DNA from: Rubrobacter aplysinae
GTDB taxonomy: Bacteria; Actinomycetota; Rubrobacteria; Rubrobacterales; Rubrobacteraceae
Direction of reading: 5' to 3'
DNA: 64,000 nucleotides
Assembly: GCF_001029505.1 (NCBI RefSeq)
Contig: NZ_LEKH01000003.1
Location: 220,343 to 284,342, forward strand
A program made the position numbers and the translations under genes. The notes under the pieces are model-generated. The model worked only from the letters and a program-made list of their open reading frames with translations. It made no database searches and had not been told where the DNA came from. This document shows positions 25,596-33,574 of the stretch, in pieces. How positions within the stretch are numbered: position 1 is the first letter of the stretch; each line of letters begins with the position of its first letter.

Positions 25596-26012
25596 TCAGA
25601 AAACGTGCTGTGTAAAGAAAACGGTGAGGCTCGCCACCGCGAAGAACACGGCCGTGGCGGAGATCGAACGCCACGAGAGCCGCGCTATGCCACACACGCC
25701 GTGGCCGCTGGTACACCCGGAGCCCAGACGTGTGCCGAAACCCACGAGGAGCCCCGCCACCACCAGGACCGGCAATGACGCCTGGATCTCTACCGCACTA
25801 CCGTCCGTTGCGATGAGGTAACCCGCCGCACCGAGCACCAGGCCGCCGGCGAAGGCCGCGCGCCAGCCAACTTCGGAGCCCTGGGGCGTGAGCAAACTGC
25901 CCAGGATGCCGCTCACGCCGCTGATCCGGCCGTTCATCAACAGCAGTATCGCCGCCGCCAGGCCGATGAGCATCCCGCCGGCGAGCCCGCTGAAAGGGGT
26001 AAAGTTCTCCAA
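25596..26012 (-). CDS. YeeE/YedE-family half transporter, first half
   Basis: A 138-residue protein with four hydrophobic segments and the DUF395 motifs GLAGGMLIGLAAAILLLMNG, then GFGTRLGSGCTSGHGVCGIA with two cysteines. The TTG at 26012 has GAGGAG five bases upstream and starts where the family starts; the longer frame to 26087 has no family similarity. Paired with the following gene, and next to a persulfide dioxygenase gene, so sulfur compound import is the likely role. Confidence 0.9.
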   Translation of the reverse strand: MENFTPFSGLAGGMLIGLAAAILLLMNGRISGVSGILGSLLTPQGSEVGWRAAFAGGLVLGAAGYLIATDGSAVEIQASLPVLVVAGLLVGFGTRLGSGCTSGHGVCGIARLSWRSISATAVFFAVASLTVFFTQHVF

Positions 26013-26161
26013 GCTATCTCCTCTTCGCAAACGGTATCTTGGTTGGTTCTGGTGTTTCTGGTGTTTCCGGTACGCGCCTTTCGGCACGCGTCCGGTACGC
26101 GCAGCCCGCTACCCATCCCCAAAGTCGCGGATGGGCCTATCTTCTATGTTTTCCGGGATTT

Positions 26162-26920
26162 CTAGGACATGTTCGCCTTCAAGGACTCCGCGAGCTGGTA
26201 GACCGGGTTGAGCTTCTGCGGGTTATCCCGGTCCATGTAGTCTACGAACTCTTCCTTGCTCGCGAACCCGAGCTTGGCGTTCTCCCTCTTCTGATCTCCG
26301 AGCGTCGTATAGCTGCGGCCGTTATAGTCGTGTCCGGGCCAGACTTCGAGCTCGTCCGGCAGGCTCCTCAAAGTGTGGTACAGCGTGTGGTACTGCTGGG
26401 TGGCGTTGCCGTTTAGAAGGTCCGTACGGCCACAGGAGCCTATTAGCATGGCGTCCGCGGTCAGCAGCCTCCCCGGGACCAACACGCTCATTAGATCCTT
26501 GGCATGTCCCGGCGTGTACAAGAACTCCAGCGTAAGCTCCCCGAGCTCCAGCCTGTCGCCGTCCTCGAGCCGGACGTCCACCCCGGAGGCCGGCGCCTTC
26601 TCGTGCATGACGAGCTTCGCCGTAGTCTTGGCCTTCAGCTCCTTCGCGCCGGAGACGTGATCCGCGTGAGTGTGCGTGTCTATAAGATAACGTGGCCTCA
26701 ACCCATGCTCGAAGAGGTAGTCGAGCATCGGCTCGACCATCTCCACCTCCGGGTCAATAAGCGCCGCCAGCTTCGTCTCCGGGTCGGCGACCACGTAGCC
26801 CAGGCACCCGCGCGGCACCCGGAACTGCTCGAACAGATAGTCTCCAGAGCCTCCAGATGGACGCCCGTTCGAGCCGTCTGTCCGCCCCACGGCCGCCGTA
26901 CCCTCTGATCCCTGGGTCAT
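26162..26920 (-). CDS. ETHE1-like persulfide dioxygenase (MBL fold)
   Basis: A 252-residue metallo-beta-lactamase-fold enzyme. The metal-binding motif is THTHADH (about residue 77), with further ligands in YTPGHAKD, LLTADAMLIG and VWPGHDYNGRS. The segments GSCGRTDLLNG and TLGDQKRENAKL point to the ETHE1/blh type that oxidises glutathione or other low-molecular persulfides to sulfite. The long frame upstream of 26920 is noncoding: the ATG at 26920 has GGAGG seven bases before it. It is divergent from the ArsR gene across an AT-rich control region. Confidence 0.9.
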   Translation of the reverse strand: MTQGSEGTAAVGRTDGSNGRPSGGSGDYLFEQFRVPRGCLGYVVADPETKLAALIDPEVEMVEPMLDYLFEHGLRPRYLIDTHTHADHVSGAKELKAKTTAKLVMHEKAPASGVDVRLEDGDRLELGELTLEFLYTPGHAKDLMSVLVPGRLLTADAMLIGSCGRTDLLNGNATQQYHTLYHTLRSLPDELEVWPGHDYNGRSYTTLGDQKRENAKLGFASKEEFVDYMDRDNPQKLNPVYQLAESLKANMS

Positions 26921-26949
26921 CAACCCACCTCCTTGGCGAGAACTTTTAT

Positions 26950-27035
26950 CAACTACATGCCGATATAATAATATACAAGCTAATGATGTCAAACTCCTTG
27001 AGGACATATACATCGCTGTATAATCATATATACGC
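26950..27035. promoter_or_regulatory. AT-rich divergent control region with candidate ArsR sites
   Basis: This AT-rich stretch lies between the persulfide dioxygenase gene and the ArsR gene. It holds CAACTACAT (26950-26958), found again at 29698-29706 before the TauE gene, and ATAATATAC (26968-26976), whose inverse GTATATTAT recurs at 29875-29883 before the DUF302 gene. The ATATA/TATAT half-sites here resemble those bound by BigR/SqrR-type repressors. Confidence 0.5.
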
Positions 27036-27143
27036 TGACCGGTTGCTACGTGGTATCGAGCGTCCCGGATGCGAGGGTTGAGCACAAGAAGTTTTGAGAT
27101 TTCGAGATGTTGTTTTGAGATGTTGAAAGGGCGGTAGATTCGG

Positions 27144-27548
27144 GTGGCGGAGACTAGCGGGGAACATAAGATGAGTTCGGGGCAGCGTTTGCCGGAGGAG
27201 GCGCTAGAGATACTCGCGGAGAGGTTCAAGGTTTTCTCCGAGCCGATGCGGCTGAAGTTGATCTACGCGCTAATGGACGGGGAGAAGACCGTCTCCGAGT
27301 TGATGCAGAGTACGGGCGGGATGCAGGCAAACGTCTCCAAGCACCTGGGTATGCTGCTCGACGCCGGCGTGGTCGGCCGCCGCAAGCAGGGTCTACAGGC
27401 ATACTACCGGATCGTGGACGCATCCATCTACGAGATGTGCGAGACGGTCTGCGGTTCCCTGGAGGAGCGGCTCGCCGCAGACCTCGAAGTCTTCTCCTCT
27501 TTCAGGCGCACGCACGAGCAGCCCTCCATCCCGGAGACCCGGGAGTAA
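27144..27548 (+). CDS. ArsR family repressor, probable sulfide/persulfide sensor
   Basis: A 134-residue winged-helix regulator: FKVFSEPMRLKLIYALMDGE, then TVSELMQSTGGMQANVSKHL, then the wing VGRRKQGLQAYYRI. Two cysteines four apart (residues 99 and 103, in MCETVC) lie in the last helix. It lacks the ELCV metal-binding box of ArsR/SmtB. BigR and SqrR sense persulfide with two cysteines, but one of theirs lies in an earlier helix, so the pair here is a variant. Starts at GTG 27144 or ATG 27171. Position between sulfur genes supports sulfur control. Confidence 0.88.
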   Translation: MAETSGEHKMSSGQRLPEEALEILAERFKVFSEPMRLKLIYALMDGEKTVSELMQSTGGMQANVSKHLGMLLDAGVVGRRKQGLQAYYRIVDASIYEMCETVCGSLEERLAADLEVFSSFRRTHEQPSIPETRE

Positions 27549-27639
27549 CGATTGCCTCTGCCGCTCCGTAGGCCCAGGATCGGCAAGATTTGGCAAGAGG
27601 CGTCCAGAGACGGCGGAGGCGGAGTGATAGGAAAGCTCT

Positions 27640-28167
27640 TCAGGAGGGATGAGCTCGGATCTGAAACCCGTCTCCTCGGCACACCCCGCGCCCGGCAAGG
27701 GTCGAAGGTCGTCTCCGCCGGCGTTTTCTCATCCCGCTCGATGTCGGCGCGCCGGTTGGCGAACACGGCGGAGACGACCGGGGCGAGCAGGCGCGGCGTC
27801 TCCGCGTGGGCGATCTCTCCAACCTCCTCTTGCAGCAGGTTGGCGGCGAGGGTCCGGTCTGCACCCCACCGGGTAGGGTTGCCTGATCGTCCCGGACCTT
27901 CAGTTCCCGCGCGTTGCCCGTACCCGAATCCCGGACTCGCCGTTTGAGAAGCCCGGCCATCCGCGGGCTTTCTCCGGCGGCGTACGCCACGTCGCCACCG
28001 AGTGCGCGGGCTACTTCGATAGCCAGAATCCCGCCGCCAGTCCCATAGTCCACGACGGTCTCGTCTCCCCGAAACCAGAGCAGCTCCCCAAGACGGGAGT
28101 TTGGCAGAAAGCGCTGACCCGCGGGGTCCTCGGGCTTGTGGGGTTCCTTGTCAGGTCCGTGATTCAT
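27640..28167 (-). pseudogene. Broken SAM-dependent methyltransferase gene
   Basis: The first half is intact class I methyltransferase sequence: GDETVVDYGTGGGILAIEVA with the SAM-binding glycines, then VRDDQATLPGGV. Near 27875 the frame changes: the continuation ADRTLAANLLQEEVGEIAHA is found in another frame, and the last strand CRGDGFQIR returns in the first. At least two frameshifts are needed, so no full protein can be made. Homologues with this layout sit in sulfur and metal resistance clusters, but the role is lost here. Confidence 0.75.
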
Positions 28168-28229
28168 GGAGGATACTCCTTCACGCACTCATTTAGGGAG
28201 AGCAGGCGAGGCGGCGAGAGTGGGGAAGG

Positions 28230-28694
28230 CTAACCGCCGTTCGACCGCGCATACTCTAGCGCCTTATGCTCCAGTTCGTGGCTCCTCAGTCCTACCCTGG
28301 AGGCTATCTCGGAGGCCTCTTCGTAGCTCTTTTCTTCTTCCAGGATCATGTATGGCAGCAGCAGGGCACCGACCCGGTTTGCGCTGGAGCAGTGGAGGAG
28401 TATGGGACGGCGTGCGGGGTCGTCCATGATCTGCCGGAAGCGGTCGAAGATTTCATCCCGCAGCGTATCCGGCGTAACGGGGAGGTTGATGTATTGCATA
28501 CCGGCCTCTCGTACCGCCTCTGGCTCGTCGAGACCACGGTTCTCCTCGGGGGCGCGGAGATCCAGCACCGTCCGGTAGCCGGCTCCGGCAAGACTCTGTA
28601 GGTGCTTCCGCGAAGGCTGTCCGGCGGTCGCCACCCCCTCGATAGGACACATGGAATACTCCAACCCGGGTGCTATCTCCGATATGTCTCTCAT
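28230..28694 (-). CDS. DUF442/BLH-type phosphatase-like protein
   Basis: A 154-residue protein of the beta-lactamase-hydrolase (blh) phosphatase-domain family. It has the tyrosine-phosphatase-type loop HCSSANRVG (HCX5R) near residue 100, plus VATAGQPSRKHLQSLAGAGY and TVLDLRAPEEN typical of DUF442. In other bacteria this domain is fused to an ETHE1-like MBL domain and controlled by BigR, which fits its place a few genes from both here. ATG start after GGGAG. A 10-bp repeat lies upstream at 28711-28750. Confidence 0.88.
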   Translation of the reverse strand: MRDISEIAPGLEYSMCPIEGVATAGQPSRKHLQSLAGAGYRTVLDLRAPEENRGLDEPEAVREAGMQYINLPVTPDTLRDEIFDRFRQIMDDPARRPILLHCSSANRVGALLLPYMILEEEKSYEEASEIASRVGLRSHELEHKALEYARSNGG

Positions 28695-28710
28695 AAGACG
28701 GTCTCCCTTC

Positions 28711-28750
28711 TCGAATTTCCTCGGATTTCCTCGAACTTTCTTGAACTTCC
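28711..28750. repeat. Degenerate 10-bp tandem repeat, four copies
   Basis: TCGAATTTCC, TCGGATTTCC, TCGAACTTTC and TTGAACTTCC follow each other head to tail, just upstream of the DUF442 gene. Confidence 0.8.
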
Positions 28751-28816
28751 TCTAACATGCCCTGGCTTCGTCTAATAACTGGAACCCAACCGCTACGCGC
28801 ACCGCTCTCACCGCCA

Positions 28817-29626
28817 CTAGAGCACGGCGCCTCCGTTCTGGAGGAGGATAAAGCCCCCCATAACCACCAGGAAGACCGCGAAAGCCTTCTTGAGGCTCTG
28901 CTGCGGGATGAAGCGCACCAGATAGGCGCCGGCGAAGCTCCCGGCGATGGCGAGCGCGGTGAAGAGCCCCATGAAGGCCCACGGGATCTCGACCTGCCCC
29001 AGATATCCCACGAACCCGGCGGCTGACTTCATCGCGATGACGAGCAAGGACGTACCCACGGCCACCTTCATCGGCACCTTGCCCAGCAGGACTAGCGCGG
29101 GCACTATGAGGAACCCGCCTCCTACCCCGACGAGTCCGGTTAGCACGCCCACCGCTAGCCCCTCGGGCACGATGAGCCCCAGAGACATGCCTTTGGAGAC
29201 TTTAGAGGAGCCTGACTCTCCGGCACCATCGGCGTCATCAGCACCATCGGCCCCGTCGGCGGCGCCGGATGCCGTGTCGCGGAACATGAAGACCGCCGCC
29301 GCGATCATCACGCCGGCGAAGAGTATGAGCTGGGCCGCACCGGAGAAGAAGACCGCGAGCCTCGCTCCAAGATACGTCCCGCCCATCGCCACCGCCCCGA
29401 AGATCAGGGCTACACGCAGATCCACGCTCCCGGCCCGCCAGTGCCCGTAGGCCCCAAAGAGGCTCGTGATCCCAACCACCGCCAGGCTCATGGCGATAGC
29501 CTCTTTAGCCCCGAAACCCAGAACATATACGAACACGGGAACGGCCAGAATCGAGCCGCCACCGCCGAGCAACCCGAGTGAGAGCCCGATCAAGACCGCC
29601 AGCACCAACCCGACAACATTCACCAT
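28817..29626 (-). CDS. TauE/SafE-family sulfite/sulfur exporter
   Basis: A 269-residue membrane protein with about eight hydrophobic segments. It has the TauE/SafE repeats GLSLGLLGGGGSILAVPVFV and GVLTGLVGVGGGFLIVPALV. A charged loop rich in Asp and Ala (about residues 125-150) separates the halves. The family exports sulfite, sulfoacetate or related anions, which fits with sulfite made by the persulfide dioxygenase. ATG 29626 has GAAAGG seven bases upstream; starts further upstream are possible. A promoter region with the motif CAACTACAT lies at 29690-29727. Confidence 0.9.
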   Translation of the reverse strand: MVNVVGLVLAVLIGLSLGLLGGGGSILAVPVFVYVLGFGAKEAIAMSLAVVGITSLFGAYGHWRAGSVDLRVALIFGAVAMGGTYLGARLAVFFSGAAQLILFAGVMIAAAVFMFRDTASGAADGADGADDADGAGESGSSKVSKGMSLGLIVPEGLAVGVLTGLVGVGGGFLIVPALVLLGKVPMKVAVGTSLLVIAMKSAAGFVGYLGQVEIPWAFMGLFTALAIAGSFAGAYLVRFIPQQSLKKAFAVFLVVMGGFILLQNGGAVL

Positions 29627-29689
29627 ATCTGAGCCTTTCGCCATGCTTACGCCGTGGCTCACAGCCCTCCCAGGGCCGCGAGCCCACCT

Positions 29690-29905
29690 CATTTATACAA
29701 CTACATAACTATATAGTATAGTAGAGATATTGGTGAGGCTTGCAGAGGAGAGCAGTGGCCTACAGCGATGAGCAGTGAAAGGAAGCTCTGGGAGAAACAG
29801 GCCGGGTCGAGGCTCGATGGACACCTGGCTATCGATCATCGGCCTCCACCATATTTGTCAAATACCCCCTATGGGTATATTATGACACTGCAATATAGTA
29901 GTAAA
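29690..29905. promoter_or_regulatory. AT-rich divergent control region between TauE and DUF302 genes
   Basis: Two AT-rich patches stand out: 29691-29727, containing CAACTACAT (29698-29706), and 29860-29905, containing GTATATTAT (29875-29883). Both 9-mers also occur in the control region beside the ArsR gene, so the TauE and DUF302 transcripts are likely controlled by the same repressor. The stretch between the patches has no convincing gene. Confidence 0.5.
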
Positions 29906-29930
29906 TCGTTCGTCCATCAGGAGGTAGGAG

Positions 29931-30350
29931 ATGACTGTCGAGAAGACGAGCTACACCGTATCCACCGAGACCTCGCTCTCGTTCGAGGACGCAGTGGAGG
30001 AGGCCCGAGGGCTCTTGCAGGAGGCGGGCTACGGCGTGCTATCCGAGATAGACGTCGCGGCCAAGCTAGGGGAGAAGCTCGGCGTGGAGCGCGAGCCGTA
30101 CAGGATCCTGGGCGCCTGCAACCCGGCGCTGGCGCAGCAGGGGCTGGACGCCGAGCCCGAGCTCGGGGCGCTGCTGCCGTGCAACGTGGTCGTGTACGAG
30201 CTTGGGGGCCGCGTGCACGTCTCCGCCGTCGAGCCGCAGGCCATGCTCTCGGTGGTGGGCAACGAGGATCTCGACCCCATCGCCGGGCAGGTCAGGGAGG
30301 ACCTCTCCCGGGTGGTCGAGCGGGTAGGCGAGACGGGCGAGAGGAGGTAG
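29931..30350 (+). CDS. DUF302 domain protein
   Basis: A 139-residue protein of the DUF302 family: TSLSFEDAVEEARGLLQEAG, GVLSEIDVAAKLGEKLGVE, ILGACNPALAQQ and GALLPCNVVVYE. The two cysteines in GACNPA and LPCNVV are typical of the family. Function unknown; the family often sits in sulfur or metal resistance clusters. Strong AGGAGG site before the ATG. It is four bases upstream of the MBL-rhodanese gene, so the two are co-transcribed. Confidence 0.92.
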   Translation: MTVEKTSYTVSTETSLSFEDAVEEARGLLQEAGYGVLSEIDVAAKLGEKLGVEREPYRILGACNPALAQQGLDAEPELGALLPCNVVVYELGGRVHVSAVEPQAMLSVVGNEDLDPIAGQVREDLSRVVERVGETGERR

Positions 30351-30354
30351 ACCA

Positions 30355-31737
30355 GTGTTCTTCCGGGAAGTTCTCAACGAGGACCTCGGCTGCGCCTCGT
30401 ATCTCGTCGCCGACGGAGGCCGGGCCGCCGTGGTGGACCCGAAGTGGGAGATACGGGATTATCTGGAGATAGCCGCGGAGAACGGCTTCACGATCTCCGA
30501 CATAATAGAGACCCACAACCACGCCGACCACGTCTCCGGCAGGGGACGTCTGGCCGAGGCGACGGGGGCCACGATCCACATCTCCAAGGACGCCGGCGTG
30601 GAGTACGATCACGAGCCCCTCTCTGACGAGGATGAGGTGGAGGTGGGCGCCGCGCGTATCGCGGTGGTCGCTACCCCCGGTCACCGCCCCGAGCACGTCT
30701 CGCTGTTGGTACGCGACACCTCCCGCTCCGAGGAGCCGTGGCTGCTTCTGACGGGAGACTCGCTGTTCGTCGGAGATCTGGCCCGCCCCGACCTCGCCGT
30801 GGAGGCCGAGGAGGGTGCGCACGGTCTCTTCCACTCGCTGCGCAGGATCGAGGATCTGGAAGACTTCGTGGAAGTGCGGCCGGCCCACATCGGCGGCTCC
30901 CTGTGCGGCGGGCCGGGGATGAGCCAGAAGCCCGACTCCACCATCGGCTTCGAGCGGCGCTTCAACCCGTACCTGCGCATCGAAAGCGAGAGCGACTTCG
31001 TTGACACCTTGACCGCCGAGCAGGCGCCCCAGCCGCCGAACCTGGAGCGCATCGTCGAGCTGAACCGCGGCCCGCTGCTTACGGAGGCCGCCCAGGTTGA
31101 TCCCCTGCTCCCCCGGCGCGTCGAGGAGCTAAGCCGGGACACCCGGAGCGGCGCCGTCGTGATAGACGGGCGTGACCAGCGCGAGTTCGACGCGGCGCAC
31201 GTGCCGGGTGCGATCAACGTGACCATGAACCAGTCCGGCGTCGGCACCCGCGCGGCCTGGGTGATCGACCCGGGCGCCGAGGTTATAACCGTCGCCGACG
31301 GCGACGAGGAGGCCCTGAAGATGGCCCGTATGCTGGAGGCCGTCGGCTTCCGCAGCGTTAGAGGGTATCTGGCGGGCGGCATCATCACCTGGCGCGCCAG
31401 CGGGCTCGAAACCTGGTCCACCCCCGCCCTGAACGTCGCCGAGCTCGCCGAGCACCTGAAGAATGGCGAGGTGACGTTGCTGGACGTGCGCAGCGAGGCC
31501 GAGTGGAAGAGCGGGCATGTGGAGGGCTCGATCAACGTCCCCTACCAGAGCCTCAGAGACGAGGTCCCGCAGGAAATAAAGAACGCAGATAAGCCGCTCG
31601 CCGTCGCCTGCTCCGGCGGCATCCGCAGCGCCACGGCAGCCTCCCTGCTCAAGCGCGCCGGGATAGAGGGCATGGAGCACGTGGCCGACGGCGGCGTCAA
31701 CGGCCTGCCGGAGGCCGGTGTTGAGCTGAAACGGTAG
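30355..31737 (+). CDS. MBL-fold persulfide dioxygenase fused to two rhodanese domains
   Basis: A 460-residue sulfur enzyme. Residues 1 to about 225 are the MBL domain with THNHADHVSG, ATPGHRPEHV, LLTGDSLFVGDLARPDL and the final HIGGSLCG. Two rhodanese domains follow: the first (about 255-355) has no cysteine in its active loop (ITVADGDEEA) and is probably inactive; the second (about 360-460) has the loop ACSGGIRSAT with the reactive Cys near residue 419. Such fusions pass sulfur between persulfide oxidation and thiosulfate chemistry. GTG start with GGAGG seven bases upstream. Confidence 0.92.
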   Translation: MFFREVLNEDLGCASYLVADGGRAAVVDPKWEIRDYLEIAAENGFTISDIIETHNHADHVSGRGRLAEATGATIHISKDAGVEYDHEPLSDEDEVEVGAARIAVVATPGHRPEHVSLLVRDTSRSEEPWLLLTGDSLFVGDLARPDLAVEAEEGAHGLFHSLRRIEDLEDFVEVRPAHIGGSLCGGPGMSQKPDSTIGFERRFNPYLRIESESDFVDTLTAEQAPQPPNLERIVELNRGPLLTEAAQVDPLLPRRVEELSRDTRSGAVVIDGRDQREFDAAHVPGAINVTMNQSGVGTRAAWVIDPGAEVITVADGDEEALKMARMLEAVGFRSVRGYLAGGIITWRASGLETWSTPALNVAELAEHLKNGEVTLLDVRSEAEWKSGHVEGSINVPYQSLRDEVPQEIKNADKPLAVACSGGIRSATAASLLKRAGIEGMEHVADGGVNGLPEAGVELKR

Positions 31738-31763
31738 AAAGAAACTGGCAAGGAGGTATCGAG

Positions 31764-32042
31764 ATGGGCGGAATGAACGCAATGAACGGCGCGATGGGCG
31801 TGTTCGGAGGGTTCGGGATACTGATCTGGATAGTTATCATCGCCTTAATAGTGTGGGCCGTGGTCCGTCTGACCCGGGGCCGTACAGATAACGAGGACGG
31901 AGACTCGCGGGAACGTAGAGACCCGGCGGAGGATACCCTGCGCCAGCGTTACGCCCGCGGGGAGATCGACACCGAAGAGTACGAAAGCGCTCTTACAACC
32001 CTGCGGGGCGGGCGTAGAGAACGCAATGGCTCCTCCTATTAA
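31764..32042 (+). CDS. Small membrane protein with SHOCT motif
   Basis: A 92-residue protein. A single transmembrane helix (GILIWIVIIALIVWAVVRL) near the N-terminus is followed by a charged linker and the C-terminal SHOCT pattern LRQRYARGEIDTEEYESAL. SHOCT motifs are thought to mediate oligomerisation. Such proteins commonly precede multicopper oxidase genes, as here. Good ribosome binding site AAGGAGG. Confidence 0.9.
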   Translation: MGGMNAMNGAMGVFGGFGILIWIVIIALIVWAVVRLTRGRTDNEDGDSRERRDPAEDTLRQRYARGEIDTEEYESALTTLRGGRRERNGSSY

Positions 32043-32058
32043 CCGGCGAAGTATACCT

Positions 32059-33564
32059 ATGAAAAGGCTAAATCGTCAGGAGTTTCTCAAGCTATCCGGC
32101 ATGAGCGCCGGTGCCCTGGCTCTCGGCGGCTGCGGCGCTCTCTCGTCCGGGGATGGCAGGCCCCGACCCGGCGTGCCGGCGGCTACCCCGACGGGACGGC
32201 TCCGGGAGTACACGTTGGAGGCCGCGCCGATGGAGGTCTCCCTGGGCGGGAGGACGGCGCGCACCTGGGGCTACGAGGGCGGCCTGCCGGGGCCGGAGTT
32301 AAGGGTTACCGAGGGCGATACGCTACGTGTGCGACTAAAGAACCGCCTCCCGGAAGCAACCACCATACACTGGCACGGCCTGGAGCTGGTCAACGACATA
32401 GACGGAGTGCCGGACGTCACCCAGGCGCCGGTGGCGGGCGGGGAGGATTTCACCTACGAGTTCGAGGTCCCGCACGCCGGAAGCTACATGTACCACTCCC
32501 ACGTCGGGCTCCAGCTCGACCGCGGTCTGTACGGTCCCTTGATCGTCGAACCTAAAAAAGAGGACCTCTCCTACGACCGCGAGTACACCCTGGCGCTGGA
32601 CGACTGGCTCGACGGCGTAGACGGCGCCCCGGAAGACGCACTCGAAAGGCTGAAGAGCAGCGGCGGAGGCGGCATGGGCGGAGGAATGATGGGCGGCATG
32701 GGTAACGGCGGCGGAGGAATGGGCGGAGGTATGGGCGGAGGTATGGGCGCGGCGCGGGTACCGTACCCTATATACCTGATCAACGGCCGCACCGGCGACG
32801 ACCCCGCCACCCTGAAGGTCCGGCGCAACCAGCGGATACGCCTGCGTCTCTTGAACCCGGCCTCGGACACCGTCTTCCGCGTCGCCGTCGCCGGACACGG
32901 ACTCACCGTCACCCACGCGGACGGCCTGCCGGTCGAGCACGTGGACGTGGACACCCTGAGAATCGCCCCCGGCGAGCGCTACGACGTGCTCGTCGAGACC
33001 GATAACCCGGGCGTCTGGCAGATCGCGGCGGTTCCGGAGAACAAGGATGGCCTGGCCCGCGCCGTGCTGCGCTACGAGGAGAGCGGCGAGTCCTCCCCAC
33101 CCGCTCGGGACGCCCGCCCGCAAGAGCTAAACGGCAGGCTTCTCTCCTACGAAGATCTGCGGAACGCGGCCGGCGAGTCATTTCCCGAAGATGGCCCGTT
33201 CGGCGGTCCGGAGCGCACGCACGAGCTAACTCTCTCCGGCGGCATGGGAGAGTACGTGTGGACCATAGACGGCCAGGCCTATCCGGACGCAGAGCCTTTG
33301 CCGATCCGCCGCGGAGAGCGGGTGCGCTTCAAGCTCAACAACAGGAGCATGATGGCCCACCCCATGCACCTGCACGGCCACTTCTTCCAGCTCCAGAACG
33401 GCACCGGCAACGGCCCCTTCAAGGACACCGTGCTCGTCGATTCCCACATGGGAGGCGTGACCTTCGACTTCGTCGCCGACAACCCCGGAGACTGGTTCTT
33501 CCACTGCCACCTCGCCTACCACCTGGAGACCGGGATGGCCCGCGTGGTCTCCTACGAGGGATAG
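32059..33564 (+). CDS. Multicopper oxidase (CueO/SpoA-like), exported
   Basis: A 501-residue copper oxidase. The N-terminus (MKRLNRQEFLKLSGMSAGAL, then LGGCG) combines a Tat-like signal with a lipobox, so it is probably a lipoprotein. The four copper-binding motifs are visible: HWHG, HSHVG, HPMHLHGH and HCHLAYHLETGM. Between domains lies a Gly/Met repeat loop (about residues 205-232, encoded near 32660-32750), like the Met-rich copper-sensing loop of CueO. Roles: copper or phenol oxidation outside the cell. ATG 32059 chosen over ATG 32026 because it begins the signal peptide and does not overlap the SHOCT gene. Confidence 0.93.
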   Translation: MKRLNRQEFLKLSGMSAGALALGGCGALSSGDGRPRPGVPAATPTGRLREYTLEAAPMEVSLGGRTARTWGYEGGLPGPELRVTEGDTLRVRLKNRLPEATTIHWHGLELVNDIDGVPDVTQAPVAGGEDFTYEFEVPHAGSYMYHSHVGLQLDRGLYGPLIVEPKKEDLSYDREYTLALDDWLDGVDGAPEDALERLKSSGGGGMGGGMMGGMGNGGGGMGGGMGGGMGAARVPYPIYLINGRTGDDPATLKVRRNQRIRLRLLNPASDTVFRVAVAGHGLTVTHADGLPVEHVDVDTLRIAPGERYDVLVETDNPGVWQIAAVPENKDGLARAVLRYEESGESSPPARDARPQELNGRLLSYEDLRNAAGESFPEDGPFGGPERTHELTLSGGMGEYVWTIDGQAYPDAEPLPIRRGERVRFKLNNRSMMAHPMHLHGHFFQLQNGTGNGPFKDTVLVDSHMGGVTFDFVADNPGDWFFHCHLAYHLETGMARVVSYEG

Positions 33565-33574
33565 AGTCAGGGCA

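Noticed and set aside
29768..30472. A 234-residue plus-strand ORF over the DUF302 gene.
   Set aside because: It is the Arg/Gly-rich shadow frame of DUF302 and the MBL gene; both real genes have strong ribosome binding sites.
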